Positions 1-5,464 of a stretch of DNA of 6,135 nucleotides are shown one piece after another. The DNA comes from Acidimicrobiia bacterium (lineage in GTDB: Bacteria > Actinomycetota > Acidimicrobiia > IMCC26256 > BP-133). A model generated the notes under the pieces. That model was given only the letters and a program-made list of their open reading frames with translations, ran no database searches and had not been told where the DNA came from. The position numbers and the translations under genes were made by a program. The stretch spans positions 1 through 6,135 of the forward strand of contig JAICYE010000147.1 in NCBI GenBank assembly GCA_025934385.1, written 5' to 3'. The stretch's first letter is position 1; each line of letters starts with the position of its first letter.

Positions 1-1
1 G

Positions 2-271
2 ACGGTCGACGCATGGCGGGCCGCGCACCCCGACGGACCGACGCCGTCGGCGGAACTCGACGCCGCCTTCGACACGGACGTCTACGCCCCGGCCTGGCAG
101 AAGCTCGGCGAAGTCGAACGCCGGCTGACACGACTTGGCTTCCGGCCTGAAGGCCCGCCTGACAACCGACCGCTTCAGAGCAGGACCGTGACCCTCCAGC
201 GCGGCGGCGTCACGGTATGGCTCGGGATCGAATACCCCGGCGGCAGCGTCAGTGTCTACCGCCACGGATGA
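2..271 (+). CDS. Unrecognised protein, C-terminal part (5' end outside window)
   Basis: An open frame of 89 codons enters from the left edge and stops at TGA (269-271). I do not recognise the family. The visible part starts TVDAWRAAHPDG and ends GGSVSVYRHG. It has a charged, probably helical middle (LGEVERRLTRLGF), followed by what looks like beta-strand sequence (RTVTLQRGGVTVWLGIEY), so a small alpha/beta fold is plausible. By hand count 17 of its 89 codons end in A or T, whereas the first 85 codons of the esterase at 4772 contain six. The gene converges on the tRNA-Leu gene at 323-406 and lies on the tRNA's 3' side, where integrated elements are usually found. Horizontal origin is therefore possible but unproven. 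That it is coding rests on the uninterrupted frame and plausible composition. Function unknown. Confidence 0.55.
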   Translation, partial: TVDAWRAAHPDGPTPSAELDAAFDTDVYAPAWQKLGEVERRLTRLGFRPEGPPDNRPLQSRTVTLQRGGVTVWLGIEYPGGSVSVYRHG

Positions 272-322
272 GGAAGCGGAGGCGCCGGCGGGACTGACCG
301 CCGCTGACCTGCCCAGACGTCG

Positions 323-406
323 TGCGGGCGGTGGGGCTCGAACCCACATGAGCCGGAGCTCAGCGGTTTTTAAGACCGCCTCCTCAACCAATTGGGATAC
401 GCCCGC
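323..406 (-). tRNA. tRNA-Leu (anticodon UAA)
   Basis: Read on the minus strand, an 84-base class II tRNA folds fully. The acceptor stem GCGGGCG (406-400) pairs with CGCCCGC (330-324), and the discriminator A is at 323. There is a 3-bp D stem (TCC/GGA) with a loop carrying TTGG. The anticodon stem GCGGT/ACCGC closes the loop CTTAAAA, giving anticodon TAA. The long variable arm TGAGC-TCCG-GCTCA is typical of leucine tRNA. The T arm is GTGGG-TTCGAGC-CCCAC. CCA is not encoded. The gene decodes UUA, a very rare codon in GC-rich genomes, and is the counterpart of Streptomyces bldA. It begins 24 bases after the stop of the phosphatase-like gene on the same strand, so it may be co-transcribed with that operon or have its own promoter inside it. 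I see no clear terminator after it. Confidence 0.96.
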
Positions 407-430
407 GTCAACGGGAAACGGTACCGCCGC

Positions 431-847
431 TCAGCGGACGACGGCCTCCGTGTCGAGGCGGGCGACCAGGCGTTCAACCAGGCGGCGGACGGTGTCGCGG
501 ATCACCCGCACCTCCTGCATCGGCCGGCCGGCGGCGTCGGGGATCCCCCACTCCTCCCGGGGGACGTCCCGGGCGACGTCGGGGTTCAGGGTGAACCCGA
601 GGGTGATGATCCGGTCGACGATGTCGGCCAGGTCCGCCGTCATCTTCCGGCCCGGGCCGTCGACGGTGGTCAGCCCGTCCTCGGAGAGCGCCGACGCCGC
701 CTCCCGCCCGAGGCCGGCGGATGGCTGCAGCGCCGCCGCCAGCGGCTCGTAGCGGTCGCCGGCCAACTGCTCCAGGTAGGCGGCGCACATCCGGGAGGCG
801 CCCGCGTCGTGTTCGCAGACGAAGAGGACCCGGGGGCGGTAGGTCAT
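431..847 (-). CDS. Low-molecular-weight phosphatase / ArsC-like protein with altered P-loop
   Basis: This 138-residue protein has the layout of the LMW protein tyrosine phosphatase/arsenate reductase fold. A first beta strand (VLFVC, residues 7-11) leads into a P-loop-like stretch CEHDAGASRM, and a late WGIPDAAG (100-107) matches the region that supplies the general-acid Asp (D104 here). ArsC-type members normally read C-x-H-N-A-G-R-S. Here Cys11 and Ser18 remain, but the CX5R arginine (position 17) is Ala and the Asn (14) is Asp; the nearest Arg is at 19. Classic phosphatase or arsenate reductase activity is therefore doubtful, and a binding, regulatory or changed catalytic role is an inference. 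The ATG (847-845) overlaps the TGA of the upstream gene (846-844) as ATGA, indicating coupled translation, with AGGAGG just before the start. It is the last protein gene of the operon starting at 1784. Family confidence is good; function is not. Confidence 0.82.
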   Translation of the reverse strand: MTYRPRVLFVCEHDAGASRMCAAYLEQLAGDRYEPLAAALQPSAGLGREAASALSEDGLTTVDGPGRKMTADLADIVDRIITLGFTLNPDVARDVPREEWGIPDAAGRPMQEVRVIRDTVRRLVERLVARLDTEAVVR

Positions 848-1299
848 GCCTCCTCGGCCGCGCGCGCCGGGCGGCGGCTCCGGAGGAGCGTCTTGGCCAG
901 CAGGTCGACCGTGCGGTGCACGACGGGATCACCGGGGAACTCGGAGAGCAGCGCCACCGCCCGGCCGTAGGCGCCTTCGATCGCCCGGGACCGGCCGGCC
1001 GCCTCGGCCAGCAGCTCGGCCATGACGACGTCCTCCGACGTGCCCTCGGTGAGCAGGGCCAGGGCCAGGCCGAACAGCCACGTCGCCTGGCCGGCCACGT
1101 CGCTCGGCGGCGGCTTCGGGTGGCGGCCGGTGAGGTCGACCGTGGCCACCGGCCGGTCGGGGCCGACCGCCACGACGGGCTCGGGGGAGGCCGGCGGATC
1201 GTCGGGGATGGTCACCACGTCGTGCTCGCCGCCCGCTCCACTGTCGTCTTCGTCGTCCGGTTCGGTGTTCCGCCCGGGGAGGGGCGCGAGGGCCGTCAC
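844..1299 (-). CDS. Unrecognised protein, acidic N-terminus and helical C-terminus
   Basis: A 151-residue protein that I do not recognise. Residues 1-65 are low-complexity, rich in Pro, Asp, Glu and Gly (for example EPDDEDDSG), and probably disordered. Residues 66-145 are predicted by eye to be several amphipathic helices: ATWLFGLALALLTEG, then EDVVMAELLAEAAGR, YGRAVALLSEF and HRTVDLLAKTLLR. There is no signal peptide; the hydrophobic stretch near 73-83 is short and followed by charged helices, so this is probably a soluble helical bundle. The GTG start (1299-1297) overlaps the upstream stop as GTGA. An AGGAGG lies 13 bases upstream, rather far, so coupling probably matters for its translation. 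The stop overlaps the phosphatase-like ATG. Being sandwiched between a UspA-like and a phosphatase-like protein suggests a shared stress or signalling role, but this is guilt by association only. Confidence 0.8.
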   Translation of the reverse strand: MTALAPLPGRNTEPDDEDDSGAGGEHDVVTIPDDPPASPEPVVAVGPDRPVATVDLTGRHPKPPPSDVAGQATWLFGLALALLTEGTSEDVVMAELLAEAAGRSRAIEGAYGRAVALLSEFPGDPVVHRTVDLLAKTLLRSRRPARAAEEA

Positions 1300-1784
1300 G
1301 GGGTCGCCACCGCCTCCTGAGGTGTCGGGGCGGCGGGGACGACCGCAGCAGGGTCCATGGCTTCGGCGGCGGTGAGATCGAGTGGCGGCGTGACCAGCTC
1401 AACCGGAATGTTGAACAGCCGCTCGATGCGGGACGGGACGTCGTGGCGGAGCCACTGCGACGGCCCGACCGGCAAGGTCGAGAGGATCAGGGCGTCGAAC
1501 GAGCGGCGGCGCAGCACCTCGCCGATCGCCACGACGGGGCTCGGGTCGCCCACTTCACCGACGACGTCGGCGCCGAGGGTCCGCATCCGTTCGAGGGCGC
1601 CGTCGAGGCGCCGTCGGGCGACGGCGACCGCGTCAGCCGGCGTCCACTGCACGGGGCCGTGGGCTCTCGTCGCCGGCACGAGGAGAAAGAAGTCGCACGG
1701 GCCGGCGTCGTTGCAGGCTCTGATCTTGTCGATCAGTTCTGGCCGTTTGAGCGTCTGGTTGGCCACCACGAGGTAGTGGCGCAT
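1296..1784 (-). CDS. UspA-like (universal stress protein fold) protein
   Basis: A 162-residue protein resembling the small actinobacterial UspA-like proteins. It opens with a beta strand and polar turn (MRHYLVVANQTL), a second strand ends in FFLLVPAT (33-39), and a late segment reads DALILSTLPVGPSQWLRHD (97-115) followed by RIERLFNIPVELV (119-131). In USP-fold proteins these correspond to strand 1, strand 2 and the C-terminal nucleotide-binding segment. The classic G-2X-G-9X-G(S/T) motif is not clean, so ATP binding is uncertain. The tail from 133 is Ala/Pro-rich and probably disordered. I chose the ATG at 1784-1782 because GGAGG lies four bases upstream and homology begins there; a start at 1832 would add 16 basic, unconserved-looking residues. 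It is the first gene of an operon with the two overlapping genes downstream (GTGA overlap at 1296-1299). Confidence 0.8.
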   Translation of the reverse strand: MRHYLVVANQTLKRPELIDKIRACNDAGPCDFFLLVPATRAHGPVQWTPADAVAVARRRLDGALERMRTLGADVVGEVGDPSPVVAIGEVLRRRSFDALILSTLPVGPSQWLRHDVPSRIERLFNIPVELVTPPLDLTAAEAMDPAAVVPAAPTPQEAVATP

Positions 1785-1795
1785 CCACCCTCCCT
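1785..1795 (-). promoter_or_regulatory. Ribosome binding site of the UspA-like gene
   Basis: On the minus strand AGGGAGGGTGG directly precedes the ATG at 1784. Its GGAGG core lies four bases from the start, which decides the start over the longer reading from 1832. Confidence 0.65.
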
Positions 1796-1830
1796 GAGTT
1801 CCGTGCCCCCCTCGTCTGGCAGCGCGCCAC

Positions 1831-1859
1831 ATCGTAGGCGGTGGTGGCGCCGAGGAACA
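1831..1859 (-). promoter_or_regulatory. Possible promoter of the UspA-like operon
   Basis: A -10-like TACGAT lies at 1836-1831, about 47 bases before the ATG. With a 17-base spacer the -35 position (1859-1854) reads TGTTCC, a poor match to TTGACA. A TTGATA is present further upstream (at about 1867-1862) but the spacing is too long. The 108-base gap must contain the operon's promoter unless transcription reads through from the gene at 2366, but the exact element is uncertain. Confidence 0.3.
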
Positions 1860-1876
1860 GGTATCAAAACAGGTAT
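1856..1876. repeat. Tandem 9-base direct repeat in the operon leader region
   Basis: AACAGGTAT occurs at 1856-1864 and again at 1868-1876, a 12-base period with a 3-base spacer. Read on the minus strand it is ATACCTGTT twice, overlapping or adjacent to the -35 region of the possible promoter upstream of the UspA-like gene. This is one of the most AT-rich spots in the window. Two same-face half-sites of this kind could form an operator. No regulator is identified. Confidence 0.55.
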
Positions 1877-1885
1877 GCCCGATCA

Positions 1886-1901
1886 GGAACCGTCAGGTTC
1901 C
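1886..1901 (-). terminator. Short hairpin at the end of the membrane protein gene
   Basis: GGAACC (1886-1891) and GGTTCC (1896-1901) form a perfect 6-bp stem with a 4-base loop. The loop contains the TGA stop codon (1895-1893). A TTTT tract appears only about 16 bases further downstream on the minus strand, so this is not a canonical intrinsic terminator. It may still mark the end of the yceH-agpS-membrane protein cluster. Confidence 0.3.
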
Positions 1902-2366
1902 GGGCTCGATACGGATGCGGGGGTCGCGGGACGACAGGTGGTAGGCGGTCACCGGCCAGGCCGGGCCCACCCGCTCGAGGAGCAGCTCGTCGACCAGCGT
2001 CTCGCCCGAATGGAGGCGGAGCCGGGTCAGGACCCGGGCCACGGGGCCGTTGACGTCGACCCGCTCGGGCTCCACCGTCCGCACGAGGCCGGCCAGGGCC
2101 CGGCTCTCGCCCCGGTAGGCGGTGACCTTGTCCCGCACGAACTGGTCGCGGGTGCGCCCGTCCCGCAGGCCGGGGCCCGACAGGTTCCAGAGCGTGGAGA
2201 AGTCCAGGCGATCCCAGGCGTGCTCGTAGGCGACGGCGGTGTCGGCCGGGCCCGGCGCTCCCAGCTTGGCCAGCGCCACCACCAGCCATACCACGATCAC
2301 CATCGTAAACACCAGAAACAATAGGATCGGGATGAGCGAAGGACTTGGATCGGCCGCGACGACCAC
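1893..2366 (-). CDS. Membrane-anchored protein with NTF2-like outer domain
   Basis: A 157-residue protein. Residues 9-33 form one strongly hydrophobic segment (LIPILLFLVFTMVIVVWLVV) with no cleavage motif, so it is best read as a signal anchor. The remainder starts with a helix (PADTAVAYEHAWDRLDFSTLW, 40-60), contains a second helix (TRDQFVRDKVTAYRG, 72-86), and ends in alternating beta strands (VARVLTRLRL, LVDELLLERV, WPVTAYHL). This order, with a D-x-x-x-L-W after the first helix, is typical of NTF2-like/DUF4878-type domains; the assignment is by pattern only. The likely site is the outer face of the membrane. GTG (2366-2364) is the first usable start in frame, with no strong Shine-Dalgarno site. 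It lies 33 bases after the AgpS-like gene on the same strand and is probably co-transcribed. Confidence 0.75.
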   Translation of the reverse strand: MVVAADPSPSLIPILLFLVFTMVIVVWLVVALAKLGAPGPADTAVAYEHAWDRLDFSTLWNLSGPGLRDGRTRDQFVRDKVTAYRGESRALAGLVRTVEPERVDVNGPVARVLTRLRLHSGETLVDELLLERVGPAWPVTAYHLSSRDPRIRIEPGT

Positions 2367-2399
2367 GGTGCCAGGGTACGCCCTCGCTCCGGCTCCTGA

Positions 2400-4013
2400 T
2401 CATTCGGGGTCGAAGACGACCCCGGGGTTCAGGACGCCGGTGGGGTCGAGGGTGGCCTTGGCCGCCCGGAGGACGGCGGCGAAGAGCTCGGGCCGCTCCC
2501 GGTCGTACCCCGGGCGGTGGTCCCGGCCGACCGCGTGGTGGTGCGTGGCCGTCCCGCCGGCCCGATCGATGGCGGTCGAGGCGGCGGCTTTGACCGCCGC
2601 CCACTGCTCGAGCTCGGCCCCCGGCCGCCCGGGGGCGATGACCGTGTAGTACGGCGCCGGGCCGTCCGGATAGACGTGGGTGAACCGGCAGGACACGAAC
2701 CCGCCCTCGGCGCCGACGGCGGCCAGGGTGTCGCGCACCGCCGTCCTCACGGCGGCGTGGAGGGCGGCGAAGCGGTCCCAGGTGCAGGCCGTCTCGAACG
2801 TCTCGGCGATGGCCCCGAAGGTCAGGAGCCCGTCCCGGAGGTAGGGGAGATCGAAGAAGGCCCGCCGCCAGGCGTAGGCCGTCGGCTCGCGGCCGCCCGG
2901 ACCGCTCTCGGCCCCGCCGGCCGCGCCGCCGGCCGCTCCGCCGGCCGCGCCGCCGGCCGCTCCGCCGTGGTCGGCGCAGCACCCCAGCGCCCGGGCCAGG
3001 AGCCCGTCCACCGGGAAGTCGGCCGACTCGAACCCGAGGAGGAGGACGGGCCGGTCACCGGTCCCCGAGAACCGGGCCTCGGCCCGGTCGAGGAGCCGGC
3101 AGTTGGAGGGGTGGAGCCCGGACTGGGCCAGCGCCCGGGTGGCGGCCACGCCGGGCTCGAAGGCGTCGAACGTGACGGCGGCGGCGGCCCGGAAGGCCGG
3201 CCGGCGGACGAGGCGCATCCAGGCCTCGACGATCACCCCGAGCGTGCCTTCCGACCCGGCGAAGAGGCGCTCCGGAGCGGGGCCGGCCCCCGACGCCGGC
3301 AGGCGACGGGTCTCGACGGGCCCTTGTGGTGTCAGGACCCGGAGCGACTCGACCCGGTCCTCGATGTGGGTGGCCAGGGTGGCGTGGTGACCGGCCGACC
3401 GGGTGGCGATCCAGCCGCCGAGGGTGGAGAACTCGTAGGACTGGGGATAGTGGCGCAGGGCCAGGCCGGCCGGGCGGAGCTGGGCTTCGATGGCGGGCCC
3501 GAGGGCCCCGGCCTGGATGCGGGCCGCCTGCGAGGTGGCGTCGATCTCGGTGACCCGGTCGAGACCGGTGAGGTCGAGGGTGAGCGTGCGGTCGGCGTCG
3601 CACTCCACGCCGCCCACGACCGAAGAGCCGCCGCCGTAGGGCACGACGGCCGTGCCGGTGGAGGCGCCCCAGTCGAGGACGGCGGCCACGTCGGCCTCGG
3701 TCGTCGGGAAGGCCACGAGGTCGGGCGGGTGGGGGAACTCGCCCCGGAAGCCCCGGACGACGTCGCGGTAGGACCGTCCGTAGGCGTGGCGGGCCCGCTC
3801 ATAGGTCGAGGCGTCGCAGAAGGGCGCCAGCGCCGCCGGCGCGGCGATCCTCGGCGGCCGGAGCTCCAGGGCCTCGAGGGGAACGGGCCGGCGCCGCTCC
3901 GGCGCGGTCCCGAAGAACCCGGCCACCAGGGCCCCGAGCCCGTCGAGCCGGTCGCCGGTGAGCGCCGACTCCTCGAGCCCCCAGCCCCAGAACGACCGCC
4001 GGCCCGGTTTCAC
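2400..4013 (-). CDS. agpS: FAD-binding oxidase, alkyldihydroxyacetonephosphate synthase-like
   Basis: A 537-residue protein of the VAO/PCMH flavoprotein family closest to alkyl-DHAP synthase, which swaps the acyl chain of acyl-DHAP for a fatty alcohol in ether-lipid synthesis. Visible marks include the N-terminal FWGWG (8-12) typical of this family, the FAD-binding loop PYGGGSSVVGG (125-135), FSTLGGWIATRSAGHH (195-210), AGSEGTLGVI (252-261), a Tyr pair (455-456) in the region where the family's proposed catalytic Tyr lies, the HHH motif (491-493), and LNPG (528-531). Mycobacterial AgpS is of similar length. A Gly/Ala repeat at about 350-367 is unusual. The GTG start (4013-4011) overlaps the yceH stop as GTGA, with GAGGA next to it, so translation is probably coupled. 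The same frame stays open upstream to 4745, but that part only shadows yceH. The true substrate may differ; many actinobacterial homologues are only annotated as FAD oxidases. Confidence 0.9.
   Translation of the reverse strand: MKPGRRSFWGWGLEESALTGDRLDGLGALVAGFFGTAPERRRPVPLEALELRPPRIAAPAALAPFCDASTYERARHAYGRSYRDVVRGFRGEFPHPPDLVAFPTTEADVAAVLDWGASTGTAVVPYGGGSSVVGGVECDADRTLTLDLTGLDRVTEIDATSQAARIQAGALGPAIEAQLRPAGLALRHYPQSYEFSTLGGWIATRSAGHHATLATHIEDRVESLRVLTPQGPVETRRLPASGAGPAPERLFAGSEGTLGVIVEAWMRLVRRPAFRAAAAVTFDAFEPGVAATRALAQSGLHPSNCRLLDRAEARFSGTGDRPVLLLGFESADFPVDGLLARALGCCADHGGAAGGAAGGAAGGAAGGAESGPGGREPTAYAWRRAFFDLPYLRDGLLTFGAIAETFETACTWDRFAALHAAVRTAVRDTLAAVGAEGGFVSCRFTHVYPDGPAPYYTVIAPGRPGAELEQWAAVKAAASTAIDRAGGTATHHHAVGRDHRPGYDRERPELFAAVLRAAKATLDPTGVLNPGVVFDPE
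2917..2964. repeat. 24-base perfect tandem repeat (two copies) inside the agpS-like gene
   Basis: Bases 2917-2940 and 2941-2964 are identical. Each 24-mer is itself a near-double of a 12-base unit (…GGCCGC+GCCG versus …GGCCGC+TCCG). On the minus strand it encodes repeated Gly-Gly-Ala-Ala, giving a tract around residues 350-367 of the oxidase. Because the unit is a multiple of three, copy-number changes keep the reading frame. Slipped-strand expansion is the simplest origin. Confidence 0.85.
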
Positions 4014-4735
4014 TCCTCGGCGCCGTCCGGGGCCGGACGGGGAGCGGGCGCGCCGAGGCCGAGCTCTTGGCGCAGCTCCCGGTGCTCGGCCCGGAGGATG
4101 GCGAGCTCCGCTTCGAGTGACTCGACCCGCGCCTCGAGGGCGGCGACCCGGTCCGGCCGGGCGGGGGCCGGGGTGAAGGAATCGGCACGCGGGGCCCGGT
4201 CCTCGTCGGCCGGGGGTGCGAAGGCCGCCGCGGCGGCGTCGACCGGGCCGGCCAGGAGCTGGGCGTAGCGGGCCTCCTTCTGGCCGGGCTGGCGAACGAG
4301 GCGCACCACCAGCGGCTCGTCCCGGGCGGCCAGGCCCTCGAGCGCCTCCTCCACCTCCGACAGCCCGGCGAAGTCGTGCATCCGCTCCGTGCGGGTGCGG
4401 AGCTCGCCCACCGTCTGCGGCCCGCGCAGGGCCAGCACGGACAGCAGGGAGACCTCGCCCGGACTCAGCCCGAGCGCCTCGTCGAGCACCTGGCGGTGCT
4501 TGGGCACGCGGGCGCCGGGCGTGTGGATGACGCGGGCGAAGCCCCGCTGGCGCAGGGCGGTCAGCGTGACCCGCACGGTGCTGGTGTCGTAGGCCACCAC
4601 CGGGTTCCGGTTGGACAGCTGGTTGCAGGCGGCCACGACGGCGTTCTCGGTCAGGGGATAGCTGTCGGGGGTCGTGAACTGCTTCTCCACCAGGCAGGCG
4701 ACGACCCGCAGCTCTTCGGGGGTGAGCGGCTCCAT
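4010..4735 (-). CDS. yceH: YceH family (DUF480/UPF0502) winged-helix protein
   Basis: A 241-residue protein of the YceH family, recognised from LTPEELRVVACLVEKQF (4-20), the following TPDSYPLTENAVVAACNQ and SNRNPV (22-46), and RGPQTVGELRTRTERMH (104-120). The family has two winged-helix domains (here roughly 1-85 and 90-165) and is presumed to bind DNA, but its role is unknown. Pro/Ala-rich residues 165-195 form a linker. Residues 195-227 (RVAALEARVESLEAELAIL and onward) show a clear leucine heptad pattern, so a coiled coil for oligomerisation is likely. The ATG (4735-4733) has no Shine-Dalgarno site, and a GATAAT lies so close that the mRNA may be leaderless. The stop overlaps the agpS-like start. 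Divergent from the esterase gene at 4772. Confidence 0.92.
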   Translation of the reverse strand: MEPLTPEELRVVACLVEKQFTTPDSYPLTENAVVAACNQLSNRNPVVAYDTSTVRVTLTALRQRGFARVIHTPGARVPKHRQVLDEALGLSPGEVSLLSVLALRGPQTVGELRTRTERMHDFAGLSEVEEALEGLAARDEPLVVRLVRQPGQKEARYAQLLAGPVDAAAAAFAPPADEDRAPRADSFTPAPARPDRVAALEARVESLEAELAILRAEHRELRQELGLGAPAPRPAPDGAEE

Positions 4736-4742
4736 CAGGGCC

Positions 4743-4750
4743 CATTATCC
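4743..4750. promoter_or_regulatory. Shared -10 region of divergent yceH / esterase promoters
   Basis: The 36-base gap between yceH and the esterase gene contains one AT-rich patch. On the minus strand it reads GATAAT (4749-4744), 5 of 6 matches to TATAAT, ending eight bases before the yceH ATG, so transcription would begin at or next to the start codon. On the plus strand the same bases give CATTAT (4743-4748), a 4 of 6 match, whose start point near 4755 would leave a leader of under 20 bases. No convincing -35 element is seen on either strand. Confidence 0.45.
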
Positions 4751-4771
4751 AGGACGGGTAGGGTGCCGGTC

Positions 4772-5464
4772 GTGGCCGCTCCCCTCGTGACCAACGTGGT
4801 GCGGGGCCGGCAGGAGCCCGACCGGCTCCTGCTCCTCATCCACGGCAAGGGCGCCGACGAGCATGACCTCGAGCCGCTCGTCCCCCATCTCGACCCCGAG
4901 GGCCGGTTCCTCACCGTCCTCCCCCGGGCGCCGTTACCATTCCTGTCGGGCTGGCAGTGGTACGACACCGAGGGGATCCCCCGGGGCGGGCCGCAGTTCG
5001 TCGCTTCCGTCGACACCCTCGACGACCTCCTCGACTCCGCCTGCGCCGAGTACGGCTTCGAGCGGGCCGAGGCCATCGTGGCCGGCTTCTCCCAGGGCTG
5101 CGGCCTGACGCTGGCCCTCGGGCTGCGCCGGTCCGGGCGGTCCCGGCCGGCCGGGCTGCTGGCGATGAGCGGCTTTCTCCCCGAGCGCGACGACGTCGAG
5201 TACGACTTCGCCGCCGCGCCGCCCGTCCTGCTCCAGCACGGCGCCGCCGACCCCACGATCCCGGTGGAGTGGGGCCGTCGGGCGGTGGCCCGGCTCGGCG
5301 CCGAGGGCGTGCCGGTGGTCTACCGGGAATACCCGATCGGCCACCAGGTCGGCCCGGAGAGCGTGCAGGACGCCATGGCCTGGCTGGCGTTGGTGCTGGC
5401 CGGGAAGCGGCCCGCGGAGCCGGTGCCCGACGTCGCCGGGGCCGTTCGGCCGACCAGCGCTTAG
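4772..5464 (+). CDS. Phospholipase/carboxylesterase-family alpha/beta hydrolase
   Basis: A 230-residue cytosolic serine hydrolase of the phospholipase/carboxylesterase (YpfH/lysophospholipase-like) family. LLLLIHGKGADEHDL (19-33) supplies the oxyanion-hole HG. GFSQG (105-109) gives the nucleophile Ser107, HGAADPTIP (156-164) gives Asp160, and YPIGHQVG (187-194) gives His191, so the catalytic triad is complete. SGWQWYD (59-65) is the usual family landmark. The natural substrate is unknown; short-chain esters or lysolipids are typical. GTG at 4772 is chosen because AGGG (4760-4763) lies eight bases upstream; in-frame GTGs at 4763 and 4787 are alternatives. A longer open frame upstream to 4376 is antisense to yceH and is rejected. 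Leu55 is encoded by TTA (4934-4936). The gene is divergent from yceH, and its stop overlaps that of the LapA-like gene. Confidence 0.93.
   Translation: MAAPLVTNVVRGRQEPDRLLLLIHGKGADEHDLEPLVPHLDPEGRFLTVLPRAPLPFLSGWQWYDTEGIPRGGPQFVASVDTLDDLLDSACAEYGFERAEAIVAGFSQGCGLTLALGLRRSGRSRPAGLLAMSGFLPERDDVEYDFAAAPPVLLQHGAADPTIPVEWGRRAVARLGAEGVPVVYREYPIGHQVGPESVQDAMAWLALVLAGKRPAEPVPDVAGAVRPTSA

Noticed and set aside
272..322. Terminator for the tRNA or the first gene
   Set aside because: There is only a CTGACC direct repeat and a short CGCCGGCG palindrome, with no stem followed by a T-run.
252..970. Plus-strand open frames over the tRNA and phosphatase-like gene
   Set aside because: They cross a well-folded tRNA gene and run antisense to a recognisable protein; composition is shadow-like.
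1785..1832. Longer start of the UspA-like gene at 1832
   Set aside because: The strong GGAGG sits directly before the ATG at 1784, and the extra 16 residues are basic and overlap the probable promoter.
2911..2966. CRISPR-like array
   Set aside because: The repeats are contiguous 12/24-base units without spacers and are in frame within a gene.
2517..4268. 583-codon open frame on the plus strand
   Set aside because: It is antisense to the AgpS-like and yceH genes, with low-complexity Gly/Arg/Pro composition typical of GC-rich shadow frames.
4014..4745. Upstream extension of the AgpS-like frame to an ATG at 4745 (781-residue reading)
   Set aside because: This part lies on yceH in another frame, reads as Arg/Pro/Gly-rich shadow sequence, and the family N-terminus (FWGWG) begins right after the GTG at 4013.
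4376..4771. Longer start for the esterase
   Set aside because: The added ~130 residues are antisense to yceH and resemble no part of the hydrolase family, which begins near 4772.
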